A stretch of 64,000 nt of DNA, from the NCBI GenBank assembly GCA_947498815.1, contig CANMLU010000003.1:310001-374000 (forward strand), written 5' to 3'. This DNA is from an uncultured Aquimarina sp. (GTDB taxonomy: Bacteria; Bacteroidota; Bacteroidia; Flavobacteriales; Flavobacteriaceae). Positions 15,715-24,942 of the stretch are shown in pieces. A program made the translations under genes and the position numbers. How positions within the stretch are numbered: position 1 is the first letter of the stretch; each line of letters starts with the position of its first letter. The notes beneath the pieces were generated by a model, which was given only the letters and a program-made list of their open reading frames with translations, ran no database searches and was not told where the DNA came from.

Positions 15715-16260
15715 TTATTTATCCAAAGAATCTATAAATTTGACAGTATCTAAAGTGTAGTCTTTTTGGTCTTCTTCTGGTAACTTTTCAACATAGTTAT
15801 GGAAGACGTGAATAGATAGAAATCTAACAGATTTCTTGATGTTCCTAATTAATAACTGATTAGCTTTCATTAATTTTTTGGCAACAAAAAGTGTTGCACA
15901 AAGAAAAAGAAAAGCTCCAATACTGCACCCTATCGCGTATAAATGCAATAAAGGATCATCCAGTGTTAAGCTTTGGTCCACAGCCCAATATATTTGAATA
16001 GAGTATACATAGATCGGAACATAATAGAAAATTCTATATGCTTTTATTAACGCGCCTATAGCGAATAAAATAGGACCAAAACTTTGTGTCACCATCCATA
16101 TATAAGTTTCCACGGTTGCATATCCTCGAGCATCCTCAATGCCAAGAGTGGTAACTTTATCCGTAAAAAGCACTACAACAGATAGTACGCAAAAAAATGA
16201 GCCAATATACTTTCTTACATGATTAGTTTCCTTCTGGTTTGTCTCCGGGCCGAACAACAT
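15715..16260 (-). CDS. Integral membrane protein, unknown function
   Basis: I place the start at the ATG at 16260 (MLFGPETNQKETN), giving 181 residues; an ATG at 16341 is open but would overlap most of the lipoprotein gene. Four hydrophobic segments are visible: around KYIGSFFCVLSVVVLF, TQSFGPILFAIGALI, IFYYVPIYVYSIQIYW and LYAIGCSIGAFLFLCATLFV. The C-terminal 60 residues are cytoplasmic-looking and basic then acidic. No family is recognised. It overlaps the 56-residue lipoprotein upstream by about 38 bases, which suggests coupled expression. Confidence 0.6.
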   Translation of the reverse strand: MLFGPETNQKETNHVRKYIGSFFCVLSVVVLFTDKVTTLGIEDARGYATVETYIWMVTQSFGPILFAIGALIKAYRIFYYVPIYVYSIQIYWAVDQSLTLDDPLLHLYAIGCSIGAFLFLCATLFVAKKLMKANQLLIRNIKKSVRFLSIHVFHNYVEKLPEEDQKDYTLDTVKFIDSLDK

Positions 16261-16393
16261 CTCCTTTGTCGATTTTGTAAACCGGTGTATCAAGTTCTTC
16301 AATTTCTGATGTAGTGTCTTCATCAATATTTGGTTTTTCACAAGAAACTAAAGAAATACAAACTACTGCTAGTAACAATAAAAGATTTTTCAT
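16223..16393 (-). CDS. Small lipoprotein, 56 residues
   Basis: The frame from the ATG at 16393 to TAA at 16223-16225 reads MKNLLLLLAVVCISLVSC, a textbook lipoprotein signal with Cys18. It is followed by an acidic linker (EKPNIDEDTTSEIEELDTP) and a short end (VYKIDKGDVVRPGDKPEGN). Such short lipoproteins are easily missed by length cut-offs. It overlaps the next gene, a four-helix membrane protein, in a different frame. Function is unknown; a role as a small envelope partner of that protein is possible. Confidence 0.65.
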   Translation of the reverse strand: MKNLLLLLAVVCISLVSCEKPNIDEDTTSEIEELDTPVYKIDKGDVVRPGDKPEGN

Positions 16394-17263
16394 TTTTCAA
16401 AATTTTTAACAATCCTGCTAAATTAGCAAGAATTGAAAAATTTTGTTTACGCTTTAAACGTAAAAAAATGAGGTTGTTACAAGACAGGTCATTTTCTAAG
16501 TCACTTTTTAATTCATAATTGTAAAATTCTGATTACAAATATATAATGCGATGGCTATAAGTTGGATACGGAAAAACCACAAACTTTTTTGCAATCTTTG
16601 CAAACTATTCAAACTTTTAGAATCCGTTCATTGAGTATAAATAAAACTATCTTGATTCTTAGTAAAACTTAAATACCTAAAAATAAGACCCTTAAACTAA
16701 GACCTCCTTTATATATTTATGTAAATGTAACTATCGGGAGTTGCGATTTATTACGGATAACCGTAATCGTCTTTTTTTCATTCACTTATAATGATAAATT
16801 GTAGGATCACTTTCAGATATAGTTTTTGACATATTACAGGAGTATAGATTGACTTTAGTCTTGTGTTACTATTTGCCTCTATCAAGTGCAGTTATGTTAG
16901 AAAAAATAAAATTTTAATTAGGAATTATAATATAATAAACCTGGCTATTTAACGGAGCACAGTTTTGAATCGATATTTATTCCCCACTATTTTTGCATGG
17001 TACTGTTATTAAAGGGATAGCTAATAGTGTTATTCTCAATCTTAAGCCGAAGGTCATAAATTTCAATCCCAGTCACAAGAAGAGTATAAACCAGAACTTA
17101 CTATTTGTTATGTAATACTTTAAATATTAAAATTTACTGCTTATAAGATATCAACAAATTGTTTTACCTATGTTTTACCTAAAAATTAAATTTTAAAAAT
17201 TTCTTAAATTAAATCAATACCAAAAACAAAGAAACCCCTTGATAAATCAAGGGGTTTCGTAAG
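16394..17263. other. Gene-free A/T-rich stretch before the tRNA genes
   Basis: About 870 bases in which I find no convincing gene on either strand. It holds CAAACTTTTTT/CAAAC motifs at about 16580-16617 like those in the 14.8 kb operator region. A TATATTTG on the minus strand (16536-16543) may serve the lipoprotein gene. A palindrome TTACGG-ATAA-CCGTAA lies at 16751-16766. The stretch may be eroded mobile-element DNA next to the tRNA integration site. Confidence 0.5.
17231..17258 (-). terminator. Terminator-like hairpin after the tRNA pair
   Basis: Perfect 13-bp inverted repeat, GAAACCCCTTGAT and its complement around AA, six bases past the 3' end of tRNA-Leu. It is probably the terminator or processing hairpin of the tRNA transcript; the T run is short. 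Confidence 0.7.
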
Positions 17264-17348
17264 TACTGAAGGCGGGACTTGAACCCGCACGGCCTTACAG
17301 GCCATTGGATTTTAAGTCCAACGTGTCTACCAATTCCACCACTTCAGC
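17264..17348 (-). tRNA. tRNA-Leu (anticodon TAA)
   Basis: On the minus strand the sequence begins GCTGAAGTGGTGGAATTGG, has the anticodon loop CTTAAAA with TAA, a class II variable arm (TGGCCTGTAAGGCCGT), and the T arm GGGTTCAAGTCCC. It ends in CTTCAGT plus discriminator A. The 7-bp acceptor stem pairs with one G-T wobble. Length is 85 nt; CCA is not encoded. Confidence 0.95.
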
Positions 17349-17365
17349 ATGGTATATTGTCTCAG

Positions 17366-17437
17366 AGCGAAAGACGGGATTTGAACCCGCGACCCTCACC
17401 TTGGCAAGGTGATGCTCTACCCCTGAGCTACTTTCGC
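17366..17437 (-). tRNA. tRNA-Gly (anticodon GCC)
   Basis: Minus strand GCGAAAGTAGCTCAGGGGTA, anticodon stem-loop CACCTTGCCAAGGTG with GCC, T arm CGGGTTCAAATCCCG, acceptor end CTTTCGC plus T. The acceptor stem pairs perfectly; length 72 nt. It is transcribed toward tRNA-Leu, 17 bases away, so both are likely in one transcript. Confidence 0.95.
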
Positions 17438-17667
17438 AGTTTTTTTATGAACTTCGCAATGCGTTATTGCGGATGCAAATTTAAAACAATTCTAGTAATA
17501 GCAAAGTCTTTTTTACAAAAAGAATTGAAATTTATTGTAATTAACAGTATTTCAAAAAACTAAGATTAAAAATAACCCATATAGATCAAAAACAAGCTTC
17601 AAGTTAGGTTCTAAATTGTAATAATAACTTCACTAAAATTTTAAATAAAAATTGGATTAATTATTAG

Positions 17668-17741
17668 ATCCCGTTTTCCAACGGGATTTGTTCAACCAAC
17701 CATTTTGAATGCTCCCGATCATGATTGGAAGCATTCAAAAT
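17668..17741 (-). terminator. Two hairpins downstream of mutS
   Basis: Inverted repeats ATCCCGTT/AACGGGAT (17668-17687) and a 12-bp ATTTTGAATGCT pair (17702-17713 and 17730-17741) lie just after the mutS stop. Neither has a strong T run on the minus strand, so termination efficiency is unclear. The rest of the 17438-17750 spacer shows nothing else. Confidence 0.5.
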
Positions 17742-17750
17742 AGGGTTTCA

Positions 17751-20378
17751 CTAAACCTGCGCTGCTTTCTTCCTGGTTAACATACGTTTAATCTCATTCA
17801 ACTTCATTAATGCCTCTACTGGAGTAAGCGTATCGATATCTATATGTAAGATTTCTTCTTTTATTTCTTCGAGCAAAGGATCGTCAAGATTAAAGAAACT
17901 TAACTGCAGTTCATCCTCTTCCTGCATCCCCTTTATTTTATCTGTTAGCTCTTCGCTACTATGAGATTTTTCGAGCTTTTTAAGCATCTTATTTGCTCTA
18001 TGTAATACTTGTTGAGGCATCCCGGCCATTTTGGCAACGTGAATCCCAAAACTATGCTCACTACCTCCAGGAACAAGTTTACGTAAGAAAAGAACATTGT
18101 CTTTTAGTTCTTTAACAGATACATTATAATTTTTGATACGATCAAAGGTTTCGCACATCTCATTCAATTCATGATAGTGGGTGGCAAATAGAGTTTTTGG
18201 TTTGGCCGGATGCTCATGCAAAAACTCACTAATGGCCCAGGCAATGGATATACCGTCATAAGTACTGGTACCGCGCCCAATTTCATCCAATAATACCAAG
18301 CTGCGATCTGATATATTATTAAGGATGCTGGCTGTTTCATTCATTTCTACCATAAAAGTGGACTCCCCCATAGAAATATTATCGCTTGCTCCTACTCTGG
18401 TAAATATTTTATCCACCACACCTATCCTTGCTTCTTCTGCAGGAACAAAACATCCCATTTGGGCCAATAATACAATTAATGCTGTTTGCCTCAAAATGGC
18501 CGATTTACCACTCATGTTAGGACCTGTAATCATAATCATCTGTTGATGATCTCTGTTTAACAGCACATCATTGGCAATATATTGTTCACCTGGAGGCAAC
18601 TGTTTTTCGATCACAGGATGACGACCATTTTTAATTTCTAAATCAAATGATTCATCTATTAAAGGTCTCACATACTGATTTTCTTGAGCAAGTTGTGCAA
18701 AAGAACATAAGCAATCCAATTGCCCGATCAAAGTGGCATTTAACTGAACTGGCTTTATATACTCATGCATCCAGATCACCAGGTCGTTAAACAATTGTTG
18801 CTCTAGCGCTAGTATTTTCTCTTCTGCACCTAATATTTTGGCCTCATATTCCTTTAACTCTTCTGTAATGTATCGCTCTGCACTTACCAAAGTTTGCTTA
18901 CGAATCCAAGTATCAGGCACCTTATCTTTATGCGTATTTCGAACTTCGATATAATAACCAAAAACATTATTTGATGCTATTTTCAAGGAAGTAATACCTG
19001 TCGCTTCAGTTTCTCTTTCGAGCATTTTATCCAAATAATCTTTTCCCGAAAATGCAATAGATCGTAACTCATCTAATTCGTCTAGATAACCATCGGCTAT
19101 AGTATTTCCTTTTAATATGTTTACCGGCGCTTCCTCGTTAAGGGTTTCTTTGATCTTATTGCGAAGTAACTCACAATCATTAAGCGTATCACCAATAACT
19201 TTTAAGGCATCATTATCACTCGTTGATGCTTGAGATTTTATGGGTACTATGGCTTCGAGAGAGTTTTTTAGTTGTATCACCTCTCGTGGGCTTACTTTTC
19301 CAGTAGCAATCTTAGAAATTAATCGCTCAATATCTCCAATTTGCTTAACCTGGTGTTGGATTTTATGGTGCAGTGCACTATGATCCAAGAAGTATTGAAC
19401 CACCTCATGCCGTTTTTGGATTGCAGTGCTATTTTTGAGAGGTAGCGCCAACCAACGTTTAAGTGTGCGCCCGCCCATTGGTGAAATTGTTTTATCAATC
19501 ACATCAAGCAATGTAACAGCATTGTTGGCATTGGCATGATATAATTCTAGATTTCGGATGGTAAATCGATCCATCCAAATATATTGATCCTCTGCAATAC
19601 GTTGTATAGAGGTAATATGTTGTAGTTTATGATGTTGTGTTTCACCCAAATAATGCAGGATAACACCCGCGGCAATAATGCCTTCGTTAAGATGATCGAC
19701 TCCAAAACCTTTTAAAGAACTGGTTCCAAAATGACCGTTCAATGTTTCATTAGCATAATCCGTTTTAAAGACCCAGTCTTCTAGAAAAAAAGCATGATAG
19801 TCTTGCCCAAAATCCTGATAAAACGTTTGCTTCTTGGGTTTTGTAATAAGAACTTCACTTGGAGCAAAATTTTGCATCAATTTGTCCATATGAGCTACAT
19901 CACCTTGAGCCGTCAAAAACTCACCTGTAGACACATCCAAAAAGGCAATTCCAAGTCCTTTTTTACCATAATGCAAGGCACACAAAAAATTATTGGTTTT
20001 ACTCTGTAAAACCTCATCATTTAGCGCCACTCCCGGAGTTACTAATTCTGTAACACCACGTTTTACAATAGTCTTGGTTTGTTTTGGATCTTCAAGTTGG
20101 TCACAAATCGCAACACGTTCACCAGCTTTTACCAATTTTGGTAAATATGTATTTAAAGAATGGTGCGGAAAACCAGCAAGTGCCGTTTCTTGCTCACTAC
20201 CATTACCTCTTTTGGTTTGTACAATATTCAAAATGGCCGCTGCTTTGATAGCATCCTCGCCAAATGTTTCATAAAAATCCCCTACTCTAAACAGTAATAG
20301 TGCATCAGGATATTTGGCCTTAATTGCATTGTACTGCTTCATTAATGGGGTTACTTTCTTATCTTTCTTTCCTGCCAT
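17751..20378 (-). CDS. mutS: DNA mismatch repair protein MutS
   Basis: An 875-residue MutS, the normal family length. The mismatch-reading wedge carries the F-x-E motif as FYE at residues 35-37. Connector, lever and clamp domains follow. The ATPase has the Walker A motif GPNMSGKS near residue 620, the family signature GESTFMVEM, Walker [17 protein letters not shown], and ATHYHEL. The dimerisation end is [16 protein letters not shown] and following residues. MutS binds mispaired bases and loops and recruits MutL for repair; it acts in the cytoplasm on nascent DNA. Start at 20378 gives [16 protein letters not shown], matching related proteins. It is divergent from the RNA methyltransferase gene. 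Confidence 0.97.
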   Translation of the reverse strand: MAGKKDKKVTPLMKQYNAIKAKYPDALLLFRVGDFYETFGEDAIKAAAILNIVQTKRGNGSEQETALAGFPHHSLNTYLPKLVKAGERVAICDQLEDPKQTKTIVKRGVTELVTPGVALNDEVLQSKTNNFLCALHYGKKGLGIAFLDVSTGEFLTAQGDVAHMDKLMQNFAPSEVLITKPKKQTFYQDFGQDYHAFFLEDWVFKTDYANETLNGHFGTSSLKGFGVDHLNEGIIAAGVILHYLGETQHHKLQHITSIQRIAEDQYIWMDRFTIRNLELYHANANNAVTLLDVIDKTISPMGGRTLKRWLALPLKNSTAIQKRHEVVQYFLDHSALHHKIQHQVKQIGDIERLISKIATGKVSPREVIQLKNSLEAIVPIKSQASTSDNDALKVIGDTLNDCELLRNKIKETLNEEAPVNILKGNTIADGYLDELDELRSIAFSGKDYLDKMLERETEATGITSLKIASNNVFGYYIEVRNTHKDKVPDTWIRKQTLVSAERYITEELKEYEAKILGAEEKILALEQQLFNDLVIWMHEYIKPVQLNATLIGQLDCLCSFAQLAQENQYVRPLIDESFDLEIKNGRHPVIEKQLPPGEQYIANDVLLNRDHQQMIMITGPNMSGKSAILRQTALIVLLAQMGCFVPAEEARIGVVDKIFTRVGASDNISMGESTFMVEMNETASILNNISDRSLVLLDEIGRGTSTYDGISIAWAISEFLHEHPAKPKTLFATHYHELNEMCETFDRIKNYNVSVKELKDNVLFLRKLVPGGSEHSFGIHVAKMAGMPQQVLHRANKMLKKLEKSHSSEELTDKIKGMQEEDELQLSFFNLDDPLLEEIKEEILHIDIDTLTPVEALMKLNEIKRMLTRKKAAQV

Positions 20379-20605
20379 CCAGCATATAATTTATGAATCA
20401 TGCTAAAGTAGCTATTCTCCTATTTTTTTTGAAATATCCCAATCAGGAGTTATTCAATTTTATTCACAATCTGTTCATTAGAGCGGTCAGTCGATAGAGG
20501 GTTGTAGTTTACGATTTATAAAAAAAGAGAGTTACCTAGCTTTTATATCGCGAATTATAGATTTCGGCCTGTGCCGGAATAACAATAAATGATATTTTTG
20601 CAGTA

Positions 20606-21139
20606 ATGAAGAACAATAGAAAACTTAAGAACAGTGAACTTGGTCGCAAGACTCCAGAAGAATTTAAAGCGGCCAAAAAAACACCTTTGATTATTATTCT
20701 GGATAACATCAGAAGTTTAAATAATATTGGATCGGTTTTTAGAACTGCCGACGCTTTTCTTATCCAAAAAATATATCTGTGCGGCATCACAGCTACTCCT
20801 CCTCATAAAGACATTCAAAAAACAGCATTAGGGGCAACGGACACCGTGGATTGGGAACATCAAAAAGACACCCTGGAATTGATTCGGAATTTAAAAACTC
20901 AAGGTGTTAAAATCTTATCAATAGAACAAGCTGAAAACGCGGTTATGCTTAATGATTTTGCTCCCGAATCTAATCAAACCTATGCTATAGTATTTGGCAA
21001 TGAAGTAAAAGGTGTTCAACAAGAAGTAGTATCCGAAAGTGATGTTGTTATTGAGATACCACAGTTTGGAAGCAAGCATTCTTTAAACATTTCGGTAAGT
21101 AGTGGAGTTGTAATATGGGACTTGTTTAATAAATTCTGA
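20606..21139 (+). CDS. TrmH/SpoU-family RNA 2'-O-methyltransferase
   Basis: A 177-residue SPOUT methyltransferase. Residues about 28-55 (LIIILDNIRSLNNIGSVFRTADAF) are motif 1, with the conserved N and R. AIVFGNEVKGV (about 128-138) is motif 2, and IEIPQFGSKHSLNISVSSGVVIWD (about 149-172) is the knotted SAM-binding motif 3. The enzyme should transfer methyl from SAM to a ribose 2'-OH in tRNA or rRNA; the exact target cannot be read off. It is a stand-alone short form without the N-terminal substrate domain. A TATTTTTG at 20593-20600 lies only six bases from the ATG, so if it is the -7 element the mRNA would be nearly leaderless. Confidence 0.9.
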   Translation: MKNNRKLKNSELGRKTPEEFKAAKKTPLIIILDNIRSLNNIGSVFRTADAFLIQKIYLCGITATPPHKDIQKTALGATDTVDWEHQKDTLELIRNLKTQGVKILSIEQAENAVMLNDFAPESNQTYAIVFGNEVKGVQQEVVSESDVVIEIPQFGSKHSLNISVSSGVVIWDLFNKF

Positions 21140-21328
21140 ATATCTCTTTAGAATTATCTTTTCCAAACGTGAGTTGGATGAAAGAAAAACACTACAAATC
21201 AATTCATTGATATACTTCCCAGAAATTCAATTCTTTGTATTAAAATCTAAATATAAAAAGCAATTTTATAGGGGTGTTTACGTTTTTATACGTCCTTACT
21301 AATAAGGAACCTAACTAAACACAAACTC

Positions 21329-23527
21329 ATGAAATTCAAGAAAAAACTAGTAGTCTTTCTTACAATTATGCTATTGGCAACTGTAAGATATGGACTAGCT
21401 CAAGAAGAAGAGTGTGGAGCAGTACCACCAAAAAATTATGGCTCTTTTATGCTCAAAAGGCTTAAAACAATTTCGAATACCAAAGCGTTATCTGCTCCGG
21501 TATCATTGCCTGTTCAACATCATGTTTCACGTACTTCGAGCGGAAATTCACCTGCGGTATCAAGTTCGGATATTCGTGACGTAATGGACGAGCTGAATGC
21601 CACGTATGCACCTATGAATATTTCATTTTACGAATATGGTCCAACTAGGTTTATCGATAACAGTAGTTGGAATCCTTCATTTAATAAAAGTAACGATAGC
21701 CAACTAAGGCAATATGAAGTTGCTGAAGCCATCAATGTTTTTTATTTCACCGAAGTTACTTCTGGCAGCTCAACTATATGTGGATTTGCAAAGTTTCCAG
21801 GAAGCGGAAATCGAGTAATCCTGGACGCATCTTGTTCTCAAAACGGATCAACATCCTCCCATGAAATAGGACATTACTTCTCGGTGCTTCACACCCACTC
21901 AACATCCAATGGACGAGAATTGGTACGTCGTACGAATTGCGACAGGGCTGGAGATTTTTTCTGCGATACTCCTGCCGATCCGAGGCTTAGCAGTTTGGTG
22001 AATTCTAGTTGTAATTATACAGGATCTGCAACAGATGCTAATGGGGATCGATATGAGCCAGACACAAGAAATGTAATGTCATACACAAGAAAAAGTTGTA
22101 GAGATGGTGGTTTTTCTTCTCAACAACAAAATGCCATTGTCGCCTCATTACAATCGGATAGAGATTATTTACTTCAACCAACCAACCCTCCTACTTCATG
22201 TACCAACATAAGCAGCTTTCCTTATACCGAAAGTTTTGAGTCTGGTTTGGGAGATTGGATTAATGCTACCGGAGATGACATAAATTGGACCAGAGATTCT
22301 GGAGGAACACCCTCTAATGGAACAGGTCCGTCAAACGCACAAAACGGATCATATTATTTGTATACCGAAGCTTCAACCAACGTATCACCTCCTGGAAGTC
22401 CAAATAAAATTGCACTATTAGACAGTCCTTGTTTTGACTTAAGTAATGTATCTGATTTATCGCTAGAGTTTGGATACCACATGTTAGGCACAAATATGGG
22501 AACTATGGAAGTTTTAATAAGCACTGATAATGGAACATCTTATAGTACCGTTTGGTCTCAAAATGGAAATAAAGGAGATGTATGGAACCAAGCAACCATA
22601 AGTCTTGCAACATACTCTGGTTCTATTATTAAAATACGATTTAAAGGAACTACCGGAAGTAGTTGGAGAAGTGATTTATCTATCGATAACATTAAGATTG
22701 TGTCATCTACAACAAATCCTCCAAGCGCTTGTGATGGTATTACAAGTTTTCCGTACCGAAAAAGTTTTGAGCCAGATTTTGGTTCATGGACTCAAGAAAC
22801 CAACGATGATATCAATTGGTCTTTGGATAGTAACACCACTCCATCATCAAACACAGGTCCTTCGGCTCCCACACATGGAAGTAATTATATTTATACTGAA
22901 GCATCAGGTAATGGGACCGGATATCCTAATAAAGTAGCATTATTAACTAGTCCATGCATTGATCTGAGCAACGAAGCCAATGCCCAGCTTACGTTTGATT
23001 ACCATATGTATGGGTCTAATATGGGAACTTTGGAGATGAGAGCCTCTACTGATGATGGTAATTCATGGACAACAATTTGGAGCCTTAACAGTAACCAGGG
23101 TAATCGTTGGAATTCTCAAACCGTAAACCTATCAGGATACAGCGGTAATGTAATCAAACTTCAACTTAAAGGCACTACTGGCTCTAGTTATCGAAGTGAT
23201 ATGGCTATTGATAATTTAAATATTACTTCAGAATCTGCAGATAATAATGAAGCTTGGGATGATACAGATATTTTCACTTCTGAAAAAGTAAGTCTATATC
23301 CTAATCCAATATCATTTGGGTTATTACATATAAGATCTTCAGAGATATCACAAAGTAAAGAACCTGTACAAATCATCATTACAGATTTCTTAGGAAAAAC
23401 TATTGACTCTTTCAATTCTGATTCTGAAATAACTACATACGATACTAGTAATTTAAGTAAAGGTATTTATTTTATGACAGTAAACATTCAGAAAAATAAT
23501 AGTACCCGAAAATTCATTAAAAATTAG
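21329..23527 (+). CDS. Secreted M43-type zinc metalloprotease with two MAM-like domains and T9SS sorting tail
   Basis: A 732-residue exported protein with a Sec signal (about residues 1-24, ending GLAQ). The protease domain has HEIGHYFSVLH, i.e. HExxH plus a third His, with His178, Glu179, His182 and His188, and a Met-turn NVMSYT, the pappalysin/M43 pattern. Two MAM-like jelly-roll modules follow at about 295-455 and 475-630 (SFPYxxSFE, DDINW, GTTGSSxRSDxxIDN). The last 85 residues (VSLYPNPIS, DTSNLSKGIYFMTV, KFIKN) are a type A T9SS C-terminal sorting domain. The protein is therefore secreted or surface-anchored through the type IX system and probably degrades extracellular protein. Substrate is unknown. 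Confidence 0.93.
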   Translation: MKFKKKLVVFLTIMLLATVRYGLAQEEECGAVPPKNYGSFMLKRLKTISNTKALSAPVSLPVQHHVSRTSSGNSPAVSSSDIRDVMDELNATYAPMNISFYEYGPTRFIDNSSWNPSFNKSNDSQLRQYEVAEAINVFYFTEVTSGSSTICGFAKFPGSGNRVILDASCSQNGSTSSHEIGHYFSVLHTHSTSNGRELVRRTNCDRAGDFFCDTPADPRLSSLVNSSCNYTGSATDANGDRYEPDTRNVMSYTRKSCRDGGFSSQQQNAIVASLQSDRDYLLQPTNPPTSCTNISSFPYTESFESGLGDWINATGDDINWTRDSGGTPSNGTGPSNAQNGSYYLYTEASTNVSPPGSPNKIALLDSPCFDLSNVSDLSLEFGYHMLGTNMGTMEVLISTDNGTSYSTVWSQNGNKGDVWNQATISLATYSGSIIKIRFKGTTGSSWRSDLSIDNIKIVSSTTNPPSACDGITSFPYRKSFEPDFGSWTQETNDDINWSLDSNTTPSSNTGPSAPTHGSNYIYTEASGNGTGYPNKVALLTSPCIDLSNEANAQLTFDYHMYGSNMGTLEMRASTDDGNSWTTIWSLNSNQGNRWNSQTVNLSGYSGNVIKLQLKGTTGSSYRSDMAIDNLNITSESADNNEAWDDTDIFTSEKVSLYPNPISFGLLHIRSSEISQSKEPVQIIITDFLGKTIDSFNSDSEITTYDTSNLSKGIYFMTVNIQKNNSTRKFIKN

Positions 23528-23549
23528 AATTGTTTTTTTGAATTGTTTT

Positions 23550-23590
23550 AGAACTGTCTGTACCCCCCTGTTCAGGCAGTTCTTTTTTTT
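23550..23590 (+). terminator. Intrinsic terminator of the M43 protease gene
   Basis: AGAACTGTCTG and CAGGCAGTTCT form an 11-bp stem with one G-T type mismatch, followed by eight or more T residues. It starts 23 bases past the stop. Confidence 0.9.
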
Positions 23591-23631
23591 TGTAAGTTTA
23601 GTATCAAATAAATCACACACATCCCATTAAA

Positions 23632-24939
23632 ATGAAACACTTCTCATTATTCCTAGCGATTACATTTCTTCTCATATCATGCAAACAAGAAAAATCTGAA
23701 AAAGAAAACGAAATCAATAACCAACTAATAGCCAAAGCCAAAGAAATTCATAGTAAGGTCATTACCTTGGATACTCACTGTGATATCAATGTGAAGAATT
23801 TTACAGATTCGATTAATTACACTCAAGATCTAAGCTCTCAGATTACACTACCCAAAATGTCAAAAGGAGGATTAGATGTTGCTTGGTTTATAGTATATAC
23901 TGGTCAAGACTCTTTGAATATGGAAGGATATGAAAAAGCATACGAAACTGCCATGTCAAAATTCGAAGCAATCCATAAACTAACAGAACAAATCGCTCCA
24001 GATCAGATCGAGTTGGCTTTGACATCCGATGATGTTCGTCGAATCCATAAAAAAGGAAAAAAAGTTGCCATGATCGGGATCGAAAACGGATATCCGGTAG
24101 GTACAGATATTAGAAACGTAAAGAAATTTCATGATTTGGGCGCCAGGTATATGTCGCTTTCGCATAATGGACATAGTCAACTTTGTGATTCAAATACTGG
24201 CGAAGCAGATGGCGTTTGGTTACATAATGGAGTGAGTGATTTGGGAAAAGAAGTGATTATCGAAATGAACAAAGCCGGAATTATAATCGATGTTTCTCAT
24301 CCCTCCAAAGAATCCATGCGACAAATGATCGAGCTTACCAAAGCGCCTATTATCGCCTCCCATTCATCGGCACGTGCACTTTGTAATCATAGCAGAAATC
24401 TTGATGATGAGCAATTACTGTGGCTTAAAGAAAATGGCGGAGTAGTTCAGACTGTTGCTTTTACATCCTATTTGAATACCGAAAAATTTGAAAAAAGAAA
24501 CAAGATAGAAACCGAAATAGCTAAACAGATTGCCGACTCTATGGGTGTGAAGTGGTTAGAACGAAAAGAAGTGGCAAAACTTAGTACAGAAGAAAAGAGT
24601 AAATATTATGAATTCTATATGAAAATGTTACCCATAAGAAAAGAGAAAGTAAAAAAGATGGACAACCTCCCTCCTGCAGTAAATGTTGAGGATTTTGTAA
24701 ACCATATTGATTATATGGTTGATAAAATCGGAATTGATCACGTTGGGATTAGCTCTGATTTTGATGGCGGTGGTGGAATCGAAGGTTGGAGTGACGCATC
24801 GGAAACTTTTAACGTAACGCTAGAACTGGTAAAACGTGGATATACCGAAAAACAAATCGAAAAACTCTGGAGTGGCAATTTACTACGTGTTCTTGATGAA
24901 GTACAAAGAGTGGCTAAAGAGCTCCAGAAAGCGGGATAG
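23632..24939 (+). CDS. Membrane dipeptidase (renal dipeptidase, peptidase M19) lipoprotein
   Basis: A 435-residue M19 metallopeptidase with a lipoprotein signal (LLISC, Cys17). The zinc ligands are visible as THCD (His49, Asp51), the bridging Glu in IGIENGYPVG, and the His pair in IDVSHPSKES and IIASHSSARAL. The closing motif is HVGISSDFDGGGG. M19 enzymes hydrolyse dipeptides, including some with a D-residue at the C-terminal position. Here it is probably in the periplasm, attached to a membrane. It ends three bases before the stop of the convergent folK-kinase gene, without a terminator between them. Confidence 0.93.
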   Translation: MKHFSLFLAITFLLISCKQEKSEKENEINNQLIAKAKEIHSKVITLDTHCDINVKNFTDSINYTQDLSSQITLPKMSKGGLDVAWFIVYTGQDSLNMEGYEKAYETAMSKFEAIHKLTEQIAPDQIELALTSDDVRRIHKKGKKVAMIGIENGYPVGTDIRNVKKFHDLGARYMSLSHNGHSQLCDSNTGEADGVWLHNGVSDLGKEVIIEMNKAGIIIDVSHPSKESMRQMIELTKAPIIASHSSARALCNHSRNLDDEQLLWLKENGGVVQTVAFTSYLNTEKFEKRNKIETEIAKQIADSMGVKWLERKEVAKLSTEEKSKYYEFYMKMLPIRKEKVKKMDNLPPAVNVEDFVNHIDYMVDKIGIDHVGISSDFDGGGGIEGWSDASETFNVTLELVKRGYTEKQIEKLWSGNLLRVLDEVQRVAKELQKAG

Positions 24940-24942
24940 TTA

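Noticed and set aside
17279-17563. 94-codon plus-strand frame
   Set aside because: It runs antisense across both tRNA genes.
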